This document shows positions 11,480 to 21,888 of a stretch of DNA of 64,000 nt, in pieces. The notes under the pieces were generated by a model. The model saw only the letters and a list, made by a program, of their open reading frames with translations. It did not search any database and was not told the DNA's origin. The stretch's first letter is position 1; each line of letters starts with the position of its first letter. A program made the position numbers and the translations under genes. The stretch lies in assembly GCA_047967505.1 (NCBI GenBank), contig CM106538.1. One strand, written 5' to 3'. This DNA is from Dipteris shenzhenensis. Lineage: Eukaryota; Polypodiophyta; Polypodiopsida; Gleicheniales.

Positions 11480-13640
11480 AAGATGTGTGATCACACAATG
11501 TTGATCTAGATCATCTTGGTTCATTACATTGTGATTGCTATTATATGTTTTCATGTTCATCTTTTATAGCCTATCCTTCTTCAATAGCCTCATAGGATTT
11601 TTTGGAGTAATTTGTATGAGGCACGCTTTTGCTTTAAAAGTCCACATTATAATTATCTATTAAAAATTCATGTTAGCATGTGTGGATCTCAATTTTATTT
11701 CTTGATTTTTTTGCATTTGTTTTTGTAATGACTGTTGAGTGTTAACGTAATGCATTACGATTGGACCTAGATGTCTCAATTACTTAAATCATATTTGTTG
11801 GTTTTTTCATGGACATGTCATGACTCATTGTGGTAGTAGAACCTCACGAGTGCTTACGTAATGATTGTTGTGTGAATTAGATCAATGCCTCTACCTTTCT
11901 CATGGTAGCCACCCCTTCAAAGAGAGAGAGAGACAATTGAAGAATTGAGTTGCAACAACTTGTCCATAGGGTGTGCGTTCGACATATTATAACATTGAGT
12001 GAGGAGCAAATAAGAGACATTCCGCATACCAAGTCTAAGCTGGGATGGAATGCATCGATGCATACTTGCTCAATTTGATTGTAGCTGGACGAGGCATGGA
12101 GAGGTTGAGTGGACAGAGGAGAAAGAGGTTGTACTAATTTCCTACCTAGAGTTCTGGGTGATATAGTTGCACAATGGGAAATGGTAAAGCAGTCAGAGCC
12201 CTTGACAAATGCAGCAAGGTCAAAGTTGGATAGGTGGCTCATAGAATGAAAGGAATCCTGTGCTGCCATTCCTAGGAAAAATTGAAAGGAAAAAAGTGCA
12301 GCCGGTAGACTATCGAGCGTCTCCATGCAATATTATACCCAAGTTGACGTGGCTCATCAGAAAAAATAAACACGAGAAGTCAAGATGGCAAGGCACAAAT
12401 GGACTTGTGCATGAAGTTTGCTTACAGGTGCTCTACAACGGTACACTTCCCACTAGTTGCATTGACAATTCTTGAGGAATTAGGTGGGGGGTGGAAGGAA
12501 ATGTGTACGGGTTAAGATAGAGGGTGTGCCAAGTTTCAAGCCAACCCTATCTTACGCTGGCAAGAAGTTGAGGCATGATACTGCTATGCACATAGATCGT
12601 TGAAGATAGAGCTGGCAATGACTGTAATGCATAGGTCCATGTGTTGTGCAATTGGTTACACACACATTAGCAATCTTTGGTTAATCAATCCATACTTAAA
12701 TGGAGGTAGTACTCATGAGCCTACCTTCGATGTATCATTATTATCCAAACTGGGCAAGGCGAGGCAACCCAACCCCACAATGCATGGCATGATACACCGA
12801 GTCAGATGCAAGCACACCTATTTTGTAAGACTGATCTTGCCATTTGCATAGCTATTGCTAGTGCGATGAATGTAGTGCACAACCAGACACAGTGATTTGA
12901 ATGCAGGAAACTATGTGTTGGATTTCACACCAGATGGGAAATCTGTGCAGGTAAGCATTATTGATTGGGGAAGGTGTCTCCACAGAACTGAGAGCAAGAT
13001 CGAGACGTTCAAGCGCATGCTCCAAAGTTAATATTTGCACCAGAGCTTTACACAAGAAATCATGCTTTTCCTCAATCAAATGGTGTATGGTTAGACATGT
13101 CAGATTGCTATGCTATCGATTGGTTACTTGGCAAAATAGCCAACTTCCTTGTGGGGTGTAGTCGGCACTATCAGATGAACTATACTCGAGGCATGTAATC
13201 AAGCTATTGTGGGATTGTAAATTCCACGTGCTAGAATGAACCTCCGGAATGGATGACAATGGAACTGCTGTTGCTAACTAAACTTCACGCACACCGTGTT
13301 GATGAAAATGACACAATGCGTCCAATGGACGATATGAAAACTTTTCTATAAAATTTTCATTTGCAATTCATCATATTTCCATTTCCAACTCATCATATTT
13401 CCATTTGCAAGTCTTGTAGTTTTTAAATATTCCTAAAATAAATTTTGCACTATTTTGAAATGGATTTATGTTTTTTCATTGGTTCTTTAAGATTTATGTT
13501 TTTTCATTGGTTGTTTAGGATTTATGTTTTGAAATTTTGAGAAAACAATCTTCTGCAATAGGATGAGAAGCAGATATGTTTAAATGTATGTATGTATCAT
13601 GTCCTGAACTCGTATATTTGTTATTATGTTTAGGGTTTAG
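11480..13640. other. No intact gene; decayed, possibly coding sequence
   Basis: Short open stretches occur on the plus strand (for example 12260-12475 and 12600-12851), but none carries a domain I recognise and stops are frequent. A CTCTCT-type purine run lies near 11920. The stretch lies between the two inverted repeat arrays and upstream of the RING pseudogene. It could be part of the same mobile unit. No function can be assigned. Confidence 0.4.
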
Positions 13641-13655
13641 CACTTCACCAAAAAA

Positions 13656-14895
13656 ATGGAATCGTCATCAAGAACACCCTCTCGACCATCCACACAGGTC
13701 GAGTACGAAGCCCAAGATGAACACACTCATGGTAGTCAATCGATGCAATTCATGATGGACATGGATGATGCTACCATGCATCTATCACTAAAAGAGCAAA
13801 CAAAGGCAATTGCCCAAGCCAGTATTTTCCACAACCCTAATGGCATGAAGTATGCGGCTATACGTCTCCTCATCTCAGATGATGATTTAGAGACCATATG
13901 GGATTGTAGCAAAAATGCTCCTAAACATGGGTGATGGTCCCTTACGCAATGTTATAATGAAGCCATGAAAGAGAATGCACAATGCATCTCGGAGATGATT
14001 TTTGCAAGGAAATTTCGCTTAGAAATTCCCAAATACTTTGCAAAGATGCTATATGCAAAGTTTGTGCTTGGGTGTGAAGTGGACTTTGCCTCAAACACTC
14101 GAGCATGTGAGGATCTACGTACACCAAGCGGAGCCAGGGTAGTCGAGAACCTCCACAAAGCATTGGTACTCCAGTCTTAGGTGAATATAATATTTTAAAT
14201 ATGTCAATCATTTACTTTGAGTTTTTTTGAAGAATTCCAACCCAACATCAATTGATAAGTTTGTATGTGACTTTATTGAATGTGTAGCCTCTATCACAAG
14301 TTTAGATCTCTATATAAATGTCAAAGAGGGAGCTAGACAGGAAACATGTATTGAGCGAGATGTCACATTTATGGCTGCCAATGTACGAGATGCAATAGCA
14401 GAGCATCGACGAGTGTTGCAAGAACTTGAGCAGGTGGGAAGCGACAATGAAAGAATGCATGCACTATTATCCCAAACTGGTCAGCAGCTTGATATCAAGA
14501 ATGCATACACAGAGACGTGCATAATAGTAAGCAATTATTCTCAGCAAGCGCATGATGCACAAGCCGCCTTGCAACATATTGAAGATGAGGGCATAGTCTC
14601 CACAATCAGTCATGATTTTGTTGGCCTTGCCGTGTGCAAACTGTCCAGGATACCTAGAACATTACAATACATCGTGGACGGGCCATGTTGTCCAATCTGC
14701 TAGGATCGTTTTGATAGGGAAATAGGATACTATGCCCTCCGTTGTGATCATCGCTTTCACCTTGTTTGTTTGGTGAATACCTTAAAGGTGAGAAGTGCAT
14801 GTGTGGCATGCAATGCTCCTGTGGCATGTGAGTTGTATGACATGCTCAGCATCGATGCAACATACTCTCCCGATCCAAGGCTACGTTCAATTTAA
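13656..14895 (+). pseudogene. RING-H2 finger protein pseudogene
   Basis: Three open segments follow one another. 13656-13934 starts MESSSRTPSRPSTQVEYEAQ; the same frame continues after a TGA to 14180. Then 14227-14703 follows in another frame, after what may be an AT-rich intron (GTGAATATAA to TTTGAG). The third segment is helical and glutamine-rich. It runs into CCPIC, an in-frame TAG at 14701-14703, then ALRCDHRFHLVC and CVACNAPV, ending at TAA 14893-14895. The spacing C-x2-C, C-x-H-x2-H-x2-C, C-x2-C is that of a C-terminal RING-H2 domain, typical of E3 ubiquitin ligases. The stop falls between the first and second zinc-ligand pairs, so the finger is cut. Readthrough or a recent null allele is possible but unproven. 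The substrate is unknown. Confidence 0.6.
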
Positions 14896-15599
14896 ATGCT
14901 AAGGAGAGGAAGATTTTTGTATCCAAACATATTTATAATATAAAATTAATTTTTGGGCAAGTACTGATATCTATTTGCAATAAATATTTTGAAGGTTTGT
15001 TTCAAAGGTGTATTGATTTAATATTTTTGTTACAATGGTGTATTCTCAATTCTGTATAAATTTGTTTACGATGATAATTGAAATGTATGTTATTCTCATA
15101 AATGTAATACTTTGTTTTAGTAGTCGATCATCTCCATCATCCATGGCGATCTTCCTCACAATACTAATGCTTATTGTCGCTAGCATGGTGCTCAAGATAA
15201 TGATTGTTTGCCGCTGTTTCATCGTGCTATATTGCCATGGGCTGCATTTTCCACTGGGCACTCAAAGAACCCACGTACCAGCCACCGCAGGGTCTACTCA
15301 AGGAACTTTAATAAGAGATCATAGTTTGAAAATAATAATTTTGTAACAACTACATCCTTCATTGTTTTACTACTACTTTCTAAGCTAGGAGAAATTGTTA
15401 ATCTAATATCCTTAGTCCTCAATATTGTTTTTTCCTATGTATATTGAACTATGGGGTCTGAATTCTAATAAAAGCTACAAATTAAAACGGATGTAATATA
15501 ATCATACCTAATTTGATTTACCTAATAATCTATAAAATATAAGGGCAGTGAACCTATGTATATCACTATCTTTCCACACCATACGCAACATAATTTTGC
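14896..15599. other. AT-rich, no supported gene; one hydrophobic ORF
   Basis: 15035-15346 is an open frame of 103 codons with two hydrophobic stretches (near IFLTILMLIVASMVL). It has no recognised domain and no sign of selection. It could be chance in AT-rich DNA or a further exon of the region. I leave it unassigned. Confidence 0.35.
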
Positions 15600-15885
15600 A
15601 AGTTGCTATGAGCCGATAATTGCGAGCTCCACAATTGGCTAGACTTCAAGCGAGATGCAAACGGCTGACATAAGCGAGCCTGCAACCGGCTCAAAGTCAA
15701 ATATTTCCTCATCACTCTTGAATACTAGTTTGTAGAGTTTCAGTAATATATAGTATGAATTTTAACCACATACGAGATGTTCCAGGTTGGCTTAAGCGAA
15801 CCTCCATCCAGCACGTGGTATAATATTATTCATCAACAAACGAGTTGTTACAGGTCAACTTAAGCGAACCTCCAACCGGCCCATT
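15600..15885 (-). repeat. Inverted relative of the 10922-11450 array
   Basis: AAGCGAGCCTGCAACCGGC (about 15672), AAGCGAACCTCCATCCAGC (15794) and AAGCGAACCTCCAACCGGC (15863) are spaced about 120 and 70 bp apart. Their reverse complement shares the CCGG.T...GG.TCGCTT pattern of the forward array. The alternating spacing is similar too. Confidence 0.55.
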
Positions 15886-16313
15886 GACTTTTTATTTAGG
15901 TATAGTTACAAGCTATAGCTACATGCTTATAAATAAATACATATGCTAAAAGTAAGAAAATCATACATGCAAACATAAACTATTCCAAAAGTAAATCATT
16001 TCATTCACTAATATCTACTCTACCATTTTCCTAAATTTTGTTAGTATCTATGTACTATATTTCATGCATCTAGGATGAAATCATAAGTTATGAAACAAAA
16101 CTAAAATTCCAAGCCATGCAACTACCTAGTCCTAAGTGATAAATCATGCCAAAGAGTTTACAATCTAGACAAGTAACAACTTCTATACGTCATGCATAAA
16201 ATCAAAATCACCTATTTTTTCAAACCTAAGTACAATATCACATGCAACTACCTTACTCTTCATCTATAAGTTATGAAACTAAATTAAAATTCCAAGCCAT
16301 GAAACTACCTAGT
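15886..16313. other. AT-rich stretch with a ~50-bp direct duplication
   Basis: ATAAGTTATGAAAC..., ending CTACCTAGT, occurs near 16083-16140 and again at 16265-16313. The second copy ends exactly where the gypsy D LTR begins. No gene is visible. Confidence 0.65.
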
Positions 16314-16712
16314 TGTTGGCTCTTTCCTACAGCTTTTGTAGGAAGAGCAGGGTATTCTCAGTATGTAGGGTTCCGAGGCTTTTTGTCACACCTACAGATA
16401 TATCGAGGTTGTCATTTGTAGTATACGTGTAGCTTAGGACCTCGAGTCATGTTCCGGTGAGAGACGTAGGCTTAAGTGTGGTAAGCAAACATAGTGCATG
16501 CAAGTGTAAAAGGAATGTGTATCATCATGGTTGAGGTAGTGAAGGCTTTCGCCTTCAGTGGGGGTTGCAGGGTTTAGGAGGAGTTTAAGGGTTAGAAGGA
16601 GGTTCCAGGGTTAGAAGGAGTTCCAAAGTTTAGAAGGAGGTTCCAAGGTTAGAAGGAGTTTTAAGGTTTAGAAGGAGGTTCGGAAAGAGAGAGAGAAAGA
16701 AAGAGAGAGGGG

Positions 16713-16773
<61 letters not shown>

Positions 16774-17830
16774 AGGGGGAGAGGGGGTGGTGGAGATGGA
16801 GGGGGGAGGGGGGAGGGGGGGAGGGGGAGGGGGTGGTGGAGATGGAGGGGGGGGGAAGGGGGATGGGGTGGTGGAGATGGAGGGGGGGAGGGGAAGGGGG
16901 TGGTGGAGATGGAGGGGGGGAGGGGGAAGGGGGTGGTGGAGATGGAGGGGGGGGAAAGGGGGGAGGGGATGGTGGAGATGGAGGGTGGGAGGGGGTGGTG
17001 TAGATGGAGGGGGGAAGGGGGAGGGGGTGATGGAGATGGAGGGGGGGGAAAAGGGGGAGGGGATGGTGGAGATGGAGGGGGGAGGGGGGGAAGAAAGAGG
17101 TGGTGGATGTGGGAGGGGTGGAGGGGGGAGGGGGTGGTGGAGATGGAGGGGGGAGGGGGAGGTGGTGGTGGAAGGGGGGGGGAAGAGAGAAGGAAAAAAA
17201 CTTGGATGGAAAACTTGACGAAAATCCAAAGGGAGGAAGAGGTGGTCACCTGAATGCTCTCCAAGTCTTTCTCGATGTAACGGGAGTGTCAAGGACCAAT
17301 GGACGGTTGGTGGATGGCTAGGTTATCGCTGTGAGATGGGCTCAAAGTCACTTACCATGTGAGGATGGGAGTAGGGTGGTGGTCGATGGAGAGGGAGAAG
17401 TGTCTTGCATAGGGCTCGGAATGAGGAAGAGGATGGAGGCAAAATGTGAAAGATGAAGAATGAGGGGGTGGAGTGGGTTTTTATAGGAAATGGGTTTAGG
17501 TTTGGGGTTAAACCCTATACTCTTCCTAAGCTGTAACTTTTTATGGATAGCTCGGTTGGCTCTTTTGCAAATAGGTGAAATGATCAAAATTACAAGCTCT
17601 ATGCATTCATGTCCACTACCTAGCATGATTGTTTATCAAGTGGCTTCTATTTAAGAAATAAAGAAAATTTCTTAAGGTAGTAAGCCAAGGTTGATGCTTG
17701 GGGTTGATATGTTTGGCTAGAAATGGAAAAAAAAATTAGTTTCCTTGCCCTTGAGTGTTATGTTCATGAAAGTTCGAAGAGTTTGTTTTTTTACACATAC
17801 TTGCGTATGTTTACTCGGTGATTGGTAATT
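16314..17830 (-). mobile_element. Gypsy D: rearranged remnant (leader joined to 3' LTR)
   Basis: On the minus strand, 17830-17196 matches the leader of gypsy 1, including the short telomere-like string and the block ending GGAGAGCGTTCAGGTGACCA (23720-23745 in gypsy 1). Then follows a pyrimidine tract (17195-16681), and directly after it the 3' part of the LTR (16680-16314), ending AAGAGCCAACA. Gag, pol and half the LTR are missing. The joint lies inside pyrimidine-rich sequence, which both the leader tract and the LTR possess. Ectopic recombination or slippage between these tracts would explain it (inference). Confidence 0.8.
16681..17195. repeat. Purine-only tract (GA, GGGGGA microsatellite)
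   Basis: About 500 bp almost purely of G and A on the plus strand, with GATGGAGGGGG and GGTGGTGGA subunits. It is the reverse complement of the leader tract type at 23797-24480. The long proline- or glycine-rich ORFs across it, in several frames on both strands, are by-products of composition. Confidence 0.93.
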
Positions 17831-18360
17831 TTTACTACACTCATAGTGATCATGCATGCTTTCACCCTTTTGGTGGGTGGGTGAGTGAGTGATGGCTTGG
17901 TAATTTTAACTGCCAGCCCGGTGGAATCATAGCCATGATAGACGTGGCTATAATCGCTCATTACCATGCACTCTAGTACGCTACTCCAACATGCAATCTT
18001 GGTGATTGCTAATTTTTTCTACACTCGTAGTGATCACACATGCTTAAGTCAGGTAGTGGGTAAGCGGTGGTTGATAATTTTAACTGCTAGCCCGGTGGAA
18101 TCGTAGCCATGATAGACATGGCCAGAGCCACCACCATTGGGCAGTAATTCCCACAAAAGTAAATCATGAAGCCTAATCACCTCTAATCCCTCATTACCAT
18201 GCCTTCTAGTAATCTCCTGAGTATGGAAGCCTGGTGTTGGTAATTTATTGCACTCATAATAATCATGCAAGCAAGCCCGATGGTGGTAGTTGGAAGGTGA
18301 GTAATTGTGAGCCACTCAGAGTGGATGGGAATTAACTGCCAGCCCGGTGGGTCTTAGCCA
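17816..18360. repeat. Tandem repeat of ~180-230 bp
   Basis: A unit beginning GGTGATTGGTAATTTTT and containing CTGCCAGCCCGGTGGAATC plus TAGCCATGATAGACGTGGC starts near 17816, 17998 and 18232. The third copy is degenerate. The array adjoins the leader of gypsy D. Gypsy 1 has no such array after its PBS, so it is either an addition in D or unrelated flank. Confidence 0.75.
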
Positions 18361-18394
18361 TGCCACCACAGACGTGGCTAGGAATCTTAGATGT

Positions 18395-18481
18395 CATCAC
18401 CCTTCATCTCCACCACCACCTCTCCCCCTTCCCCCTCCCCCTTCCATCTCCACCACCCCCTCTCCCCCTCCCCCTTCCCCC
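18395..18481 (+). repeat. CT tract split from its continuation by copia 2
   Basis: CATCTCCACCACCACC-type pyrimidine sequence has the orientation of the leader tract in gypsy 1. Sequence after the gap (from 21683) continues like the downstream end of the same leader. Copia 2 therefore probably inserted into the leader tract of gypsy 2 (inference; the gap hides the other border). Confidence 0.6.
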
Positions 18482-18826
18482 TATTGAGATATCGAGCTCG
18501 ATATGCCAGGGTGACTGTTGTGCATTTATGTCACCGACTTGTTAGCTACATATGCGGTTGGTACACCGCCCACAAATAATAGCTGGATGACAGCTATCCT
18601 TATCTACACTAGTTCGTGGCTCAGTTAGTATGCCACCTTAGTTAGTTGAGTTTGGTTTTGAGACCCACATATAGGGTCTTCTATTTCTTTGTACTTGAGT
18701 TCTTTTGGCTTACACAACTAAGAAGAGGAAAACTGTTTTCAGCCTCCACCTGTGTGTGTATTCCCCCATTATGATTATGAGAAAGCCTCAAGTGAGACTC
18801 CTTCCCTCTCTCCCACTATCTTCACA
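18482..18826 (+). repeat. 5' LTR of copia 2
   Basis: 345 bp, from TATTGAGATATCGAGCTC to TATCTTCACA. It is closely similar to the LTRs of copia 1 and 3. Confidence 0.9.
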
Positions 18827-18839
18827 TGGTATCAGAGCC
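18827..18839 (+). other. Primer-binding site of copia 2
   Basis: TGGTATCAGAGCC immediately follows the LTR and is complementary to the 3' end of initiator-Met tRNA. Confidence 0.93.
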
Positions 18840-19370
18840 TTGTTTGTGGTAAGGAGCTCAAGAAAGCAAACCAAGTTCGCAGTGTCCTGGTAAGAGGACC
18901 AGTGTTGCTTTCCTTTTTCGAGTTTGGGAGCAAATCTCTACAGGTAGCACAGCCGGAAGTGCAAGAGTGCACTGGTCTCAGATTGAGACGCCCTTCGCGG
19001 TGTGGCGAGAGGGCATTATATGCTGCGGGCAAGGGCGAAGCCCTCGATGAATTTATTTTTCTGATTCGAGGTCATTTCGGGGACCGTTTTGGAGGCGGAA
19101 GTTCTCCGCAGGCACTCAAAAAAAGGCCCTGTTTTTGCTGTGCGACCACTGTTCTGCAGGTCGGTGAAAAGTTACCACAGAAATTGCATCGTATGCCTAT
19201 GCGCACAGACATTGGGAGTTGCAGATTCATGCTTGTTGCCTGTTGATGCAAAATCGTCACTAGGAAGTGACTGTGTGGTGAAATACCACTTTCGTCAGTT
19301 TTGCAGATCTGCCCGTGTGAGGCAAAAGCTGTGTTTTTTGCAGTGACAGAATATTTTGCAGTGTTCTATA

Positions 19371-20299
19371 ATGGCATCTGATTCTTTTTCACAGATTGTC
19401 ACTGAAAAGCTTAACAAGAACAACTTCCAAGCATGGAAGTTTAGAATGACGAATTTCTTGATGGGAAAAGGCTATTAGAAGTTCATTATAGGAAATGAAG
19501 AAGAACCTGTTCTTCCTAATGTTCCCAATCAACAGGAAATGCAGGCATTTAAAGGATGGCATGAGAGAGCCAGGAAAGTTATGTATCAGTATTTCGAACT
19601 CCATGATTGTGCATATTCAGGATGCAAGTACGCCAAAGGAGGCATGGGATACTTTGGCAAAAATGTACAGCACAAATACGCAAGCCAGGAAAATGCAGCT
19701 CCAAGCAGGAGCTGCACAATGTGCAGAGAGAAAATATGAGCATCAATGACTACCACATGAAGGTGAAGAAAATTGCAGATGCACTTGCTTCCATTGGGTC
19801 GCCAGTGGATGATGACGATTTAGTTTCTGTGACCTTGAATGGTCTAGGAAAGGATTATGCACAGTTCCGGACATCCATTGCCGTCCGTGAAAAATTTCCT
19901 GATTTTGAGGAGTTGATTGCTCTTCTAATTTCTGAAGAGTAGAGAAATGGTGGTGCATCTTCTTCAGGAGGAACTTCAAAAGAAACTGTCTTCTACTCAA
20001 ATGCTGGAAGGGGTAGAGGCAGAGGTAGAGGAGGCCGATCTGGAGGCCGTGGTAGAAATCAGAATATGCAGCAAACCCAAGAAAACCAGTCCTATGCAGG
20101 AGGACGTGGTAACTCTAGAGGCAGGGGGAGCCAAAGAGGTCGTGGTGGATGGCAGAGAGGCCAAAATGCAAACAGCAATGTTGAATGCTACTACTGTGGT
20201 AAAATGGGGCATATGGCTATAGACTGCTACAAAAAGCAGAATGACATTATGAATGGAAAATTGCAGCAAGGCAATTATGCATCCTCTAGTGTTGTCTGA
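19371..20299 (+). pseudogene. Copia 2 gag
   Basis: It starts MASDSFSQIVTEKLNKNNFQ at the ATG at 19371. A TAG replaces the conserved tryptophan of GKGYWEF. An 11-bp deletion near 19583 shifts the frame, and another stop lies near 19940. The C-terminal half has the RG-rich linker and an intact zinc knuckle CYYCGKMGHMAIDCYKK. It ends where protease should begin, because of the deletion. Gag would form the capsid and bind the element RNA; this copy cannot. Confidence 0.9.
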
Positions 20300-20416
20300 T
20301 GTATTTCATGTCCCGAACAGCACCAAGAACCTGGTTTCTGCAAAGCAATGCAGAGAGTGCTATGCAGGCATCACGAAAAGGAAAAGAGAAGGTAGATCAG
20401 CCCATGTTTGATGTGA

Positions 20417-21582
20417 ATGCAGGTCACTCTTGTGTGGATGGTGAATCCAGTGGCTCAGAACAAGAGCATTGATGATGAGTTGGGTATTCCTTCTGTTGTT
20501 ACACCTGGAGTAAGGAAGACCAGGGATGTTTTGAGAGCACCTGGAAGTGAGCCTATTTTGCACAGGTCTACCAGGGTTAGGTATCCTGTGGATAGGCTAA
20601 AATATGATGGATTTACAGCCATTCACTATGCCTATATGGTCAAGGTGATACAGGAACCAGAACCCACTTCTTTTGAGCAAGCCATGGGAAATGAAAAATG
20701 GGAGAAAGCCATGGATGAAGAAATGGATGCCTTGGATGCAAATGCTACATGGGAATTGGTGCCTTTTCCTAAAGACAAGAATGCAATTGGCTGTAAGTGG
20801 GTTTATAAGATCAAGCACAATGCAGATGGTTCTATGAATAGATACAAGGCAAGATTAGTTGTCAAGGGGTATGCACAGACATATGGCATTGATTATGAAG
20901 AAACTTTCAGCTCGGTTGCAAGGATGGCAACCATAAGAGCAGCCATTGCTATGGCCGCATCAAAGGGATGGTCTTTACATCATATGGATGTAAAGAATGC
21001 CTTCTTGCATGGTGATTTGCAAGAAGAGGTCTTTATGGAGCAGCCAGCAGGTTATGTTCATGCTATTCATCCTGAGTTTGTTTGCAGGTTGAAGAAAGCC
21101 TTGTTTGGCTTGAAGCAAGCACCTAGAGCATGGTCTGACAAGATAGGACAGTATCTTGTCACTATTGGCTTTCAGATTTCCAAGGCAAATTTCTCACTCT
21201 ATGTGAGAAAAACAGAGAAAGGGATTATGCTGCTTGTCATTTATGTTGATGATTTGATCATCACAGGTGATAGTGATGAAGATATCCTTCATGTGAAAAT
21301 GCTATTGAGGCAAAAGTTTGAGATGAAGGATTTGGGAGAGCTACGTTATTTCTTGGGCATTGAGGTGATTAGATCACCAAGTGGGATACAGCTCTTGCAG
21401 AGGCAGCATGGACTGGACATGCTGTCCAAATATGGGATGACAGCAGGCTGTAAGCCTATTTCAATTCCTTTGGAGCAGAATGTGAAGCTGAGCGCAGATG
21501 CAGGTGAGCTTTTGGAAGACCCTACTATGTACAGACGCATAGTAGGAAGTTTGATTTACATGACTATTACCAGGCCAGATTA
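20417..21582 (+). CDS. Copia 2 reverse transcriptase (open, 3' end in the gap)
   Basis: 388 codons are open up to the Ns. After an acidic linker come WVYKIKHNADG, the palm motif [27 protein letters not shown] and the catalytic YVDDLIITGDSDED. Then follows the thumb/connection region to SLIYMTITRPD. This is the best preserved RT of the family in the window. It lacks protease and integrase upstream, so it is not part of a working polyprotein. The ATG at 20417 is simply the first in the frame; the original start was in gag. RNase H would follow within the gap. Confidence 0.9.
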
Positions 21583-21682
21583 NNNNNNNNNNNNNNNNNN
21601 NNNNNNNNNNNNNNNNNNNNNNNNNNNNNNNNNNNNNNNNNNNNNNNNNNNNNNNNNNNNNNNNNNNNNNNNNNNNNNNNNN
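21583..21682. other. Assembly gap (100 N)
   Basis: Exactly 100 Ns, the conventional filler for a gap of unknown size. The end of copia 2 and its junction with gypsy 2 are hidden here. Confidence 0.99.
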
Positions 21683-21888
21683 TTCTCTCTCTAGGCCCCC
21701 CCCTCACCGACCGCTCCCTATACTACTAACCACTAACCTAAACTAAACTATACTAACTATGCAAGGGCCTTAAGGCCCTTACTGTTGGGCACGGCATTGC
21801 AGTGGCAGCCGTCGGAACGGTGGCACCCGCGCAGCACTGGTTGGGCCGCGCAATGATGATGCCTGCCCACCCTCAGCCACTGCCCGAT
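21683..21888 (+). mobile_element. Gypsy 2, left fragment (before the gypsy 1 insertion)
   Basis: The sequence starts with CT/C-rich sequence and a CTAACCTAAACTAA block as seen near 25520 in gypsy 1. It includes an 18-bp perfect palindrome AAGGGCCTTAAGGCCCTT at 21763-21780. It ends with CCGAT, the target site duplicated when gypsy 1 inserted. It continues at 38194. Confidence 0.65.

Larger units (their letters stand above)
18482..21582 (+). mobile_element. Ty1/copia retrotransposon 2 (internally deleted, cut by gap)
   Basis: Same family as copia 1 and 3. The 5' LTR (18482-18826), PBS (18827-18839), gag (from 19371) and a long RT frame are present. Protease and integrase are deleted between about 20290 and 20345. 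Only about 50 bp of the pre-integrase region survives between two deletion joints. The element runs into the assembly gap, so RNase H and the 3' LTR are not seen. The LTR now starts TA instead of TG. Confidence 0.93.

Noticed and set aside
12045-13330. A transposase or Myb/SANT-type gene between the repeat arrays
   Set aside because: A WTEEKEV-like string and some helical stretches exist, but no frame stays open and no motif set is complete.
15035-15346. Small membrane protein gene
   Set aside because: Hydrophobic 103-codon frame in AT-rich DNA with no homology, no splice or promoter support.
16630-17321. Proline- or glycine-rich ORFs in the GA tract
   Set aside because: Same artefact in a purine-only tract. 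The homologous tract in gypsy 1 lies in the non-coding leader.
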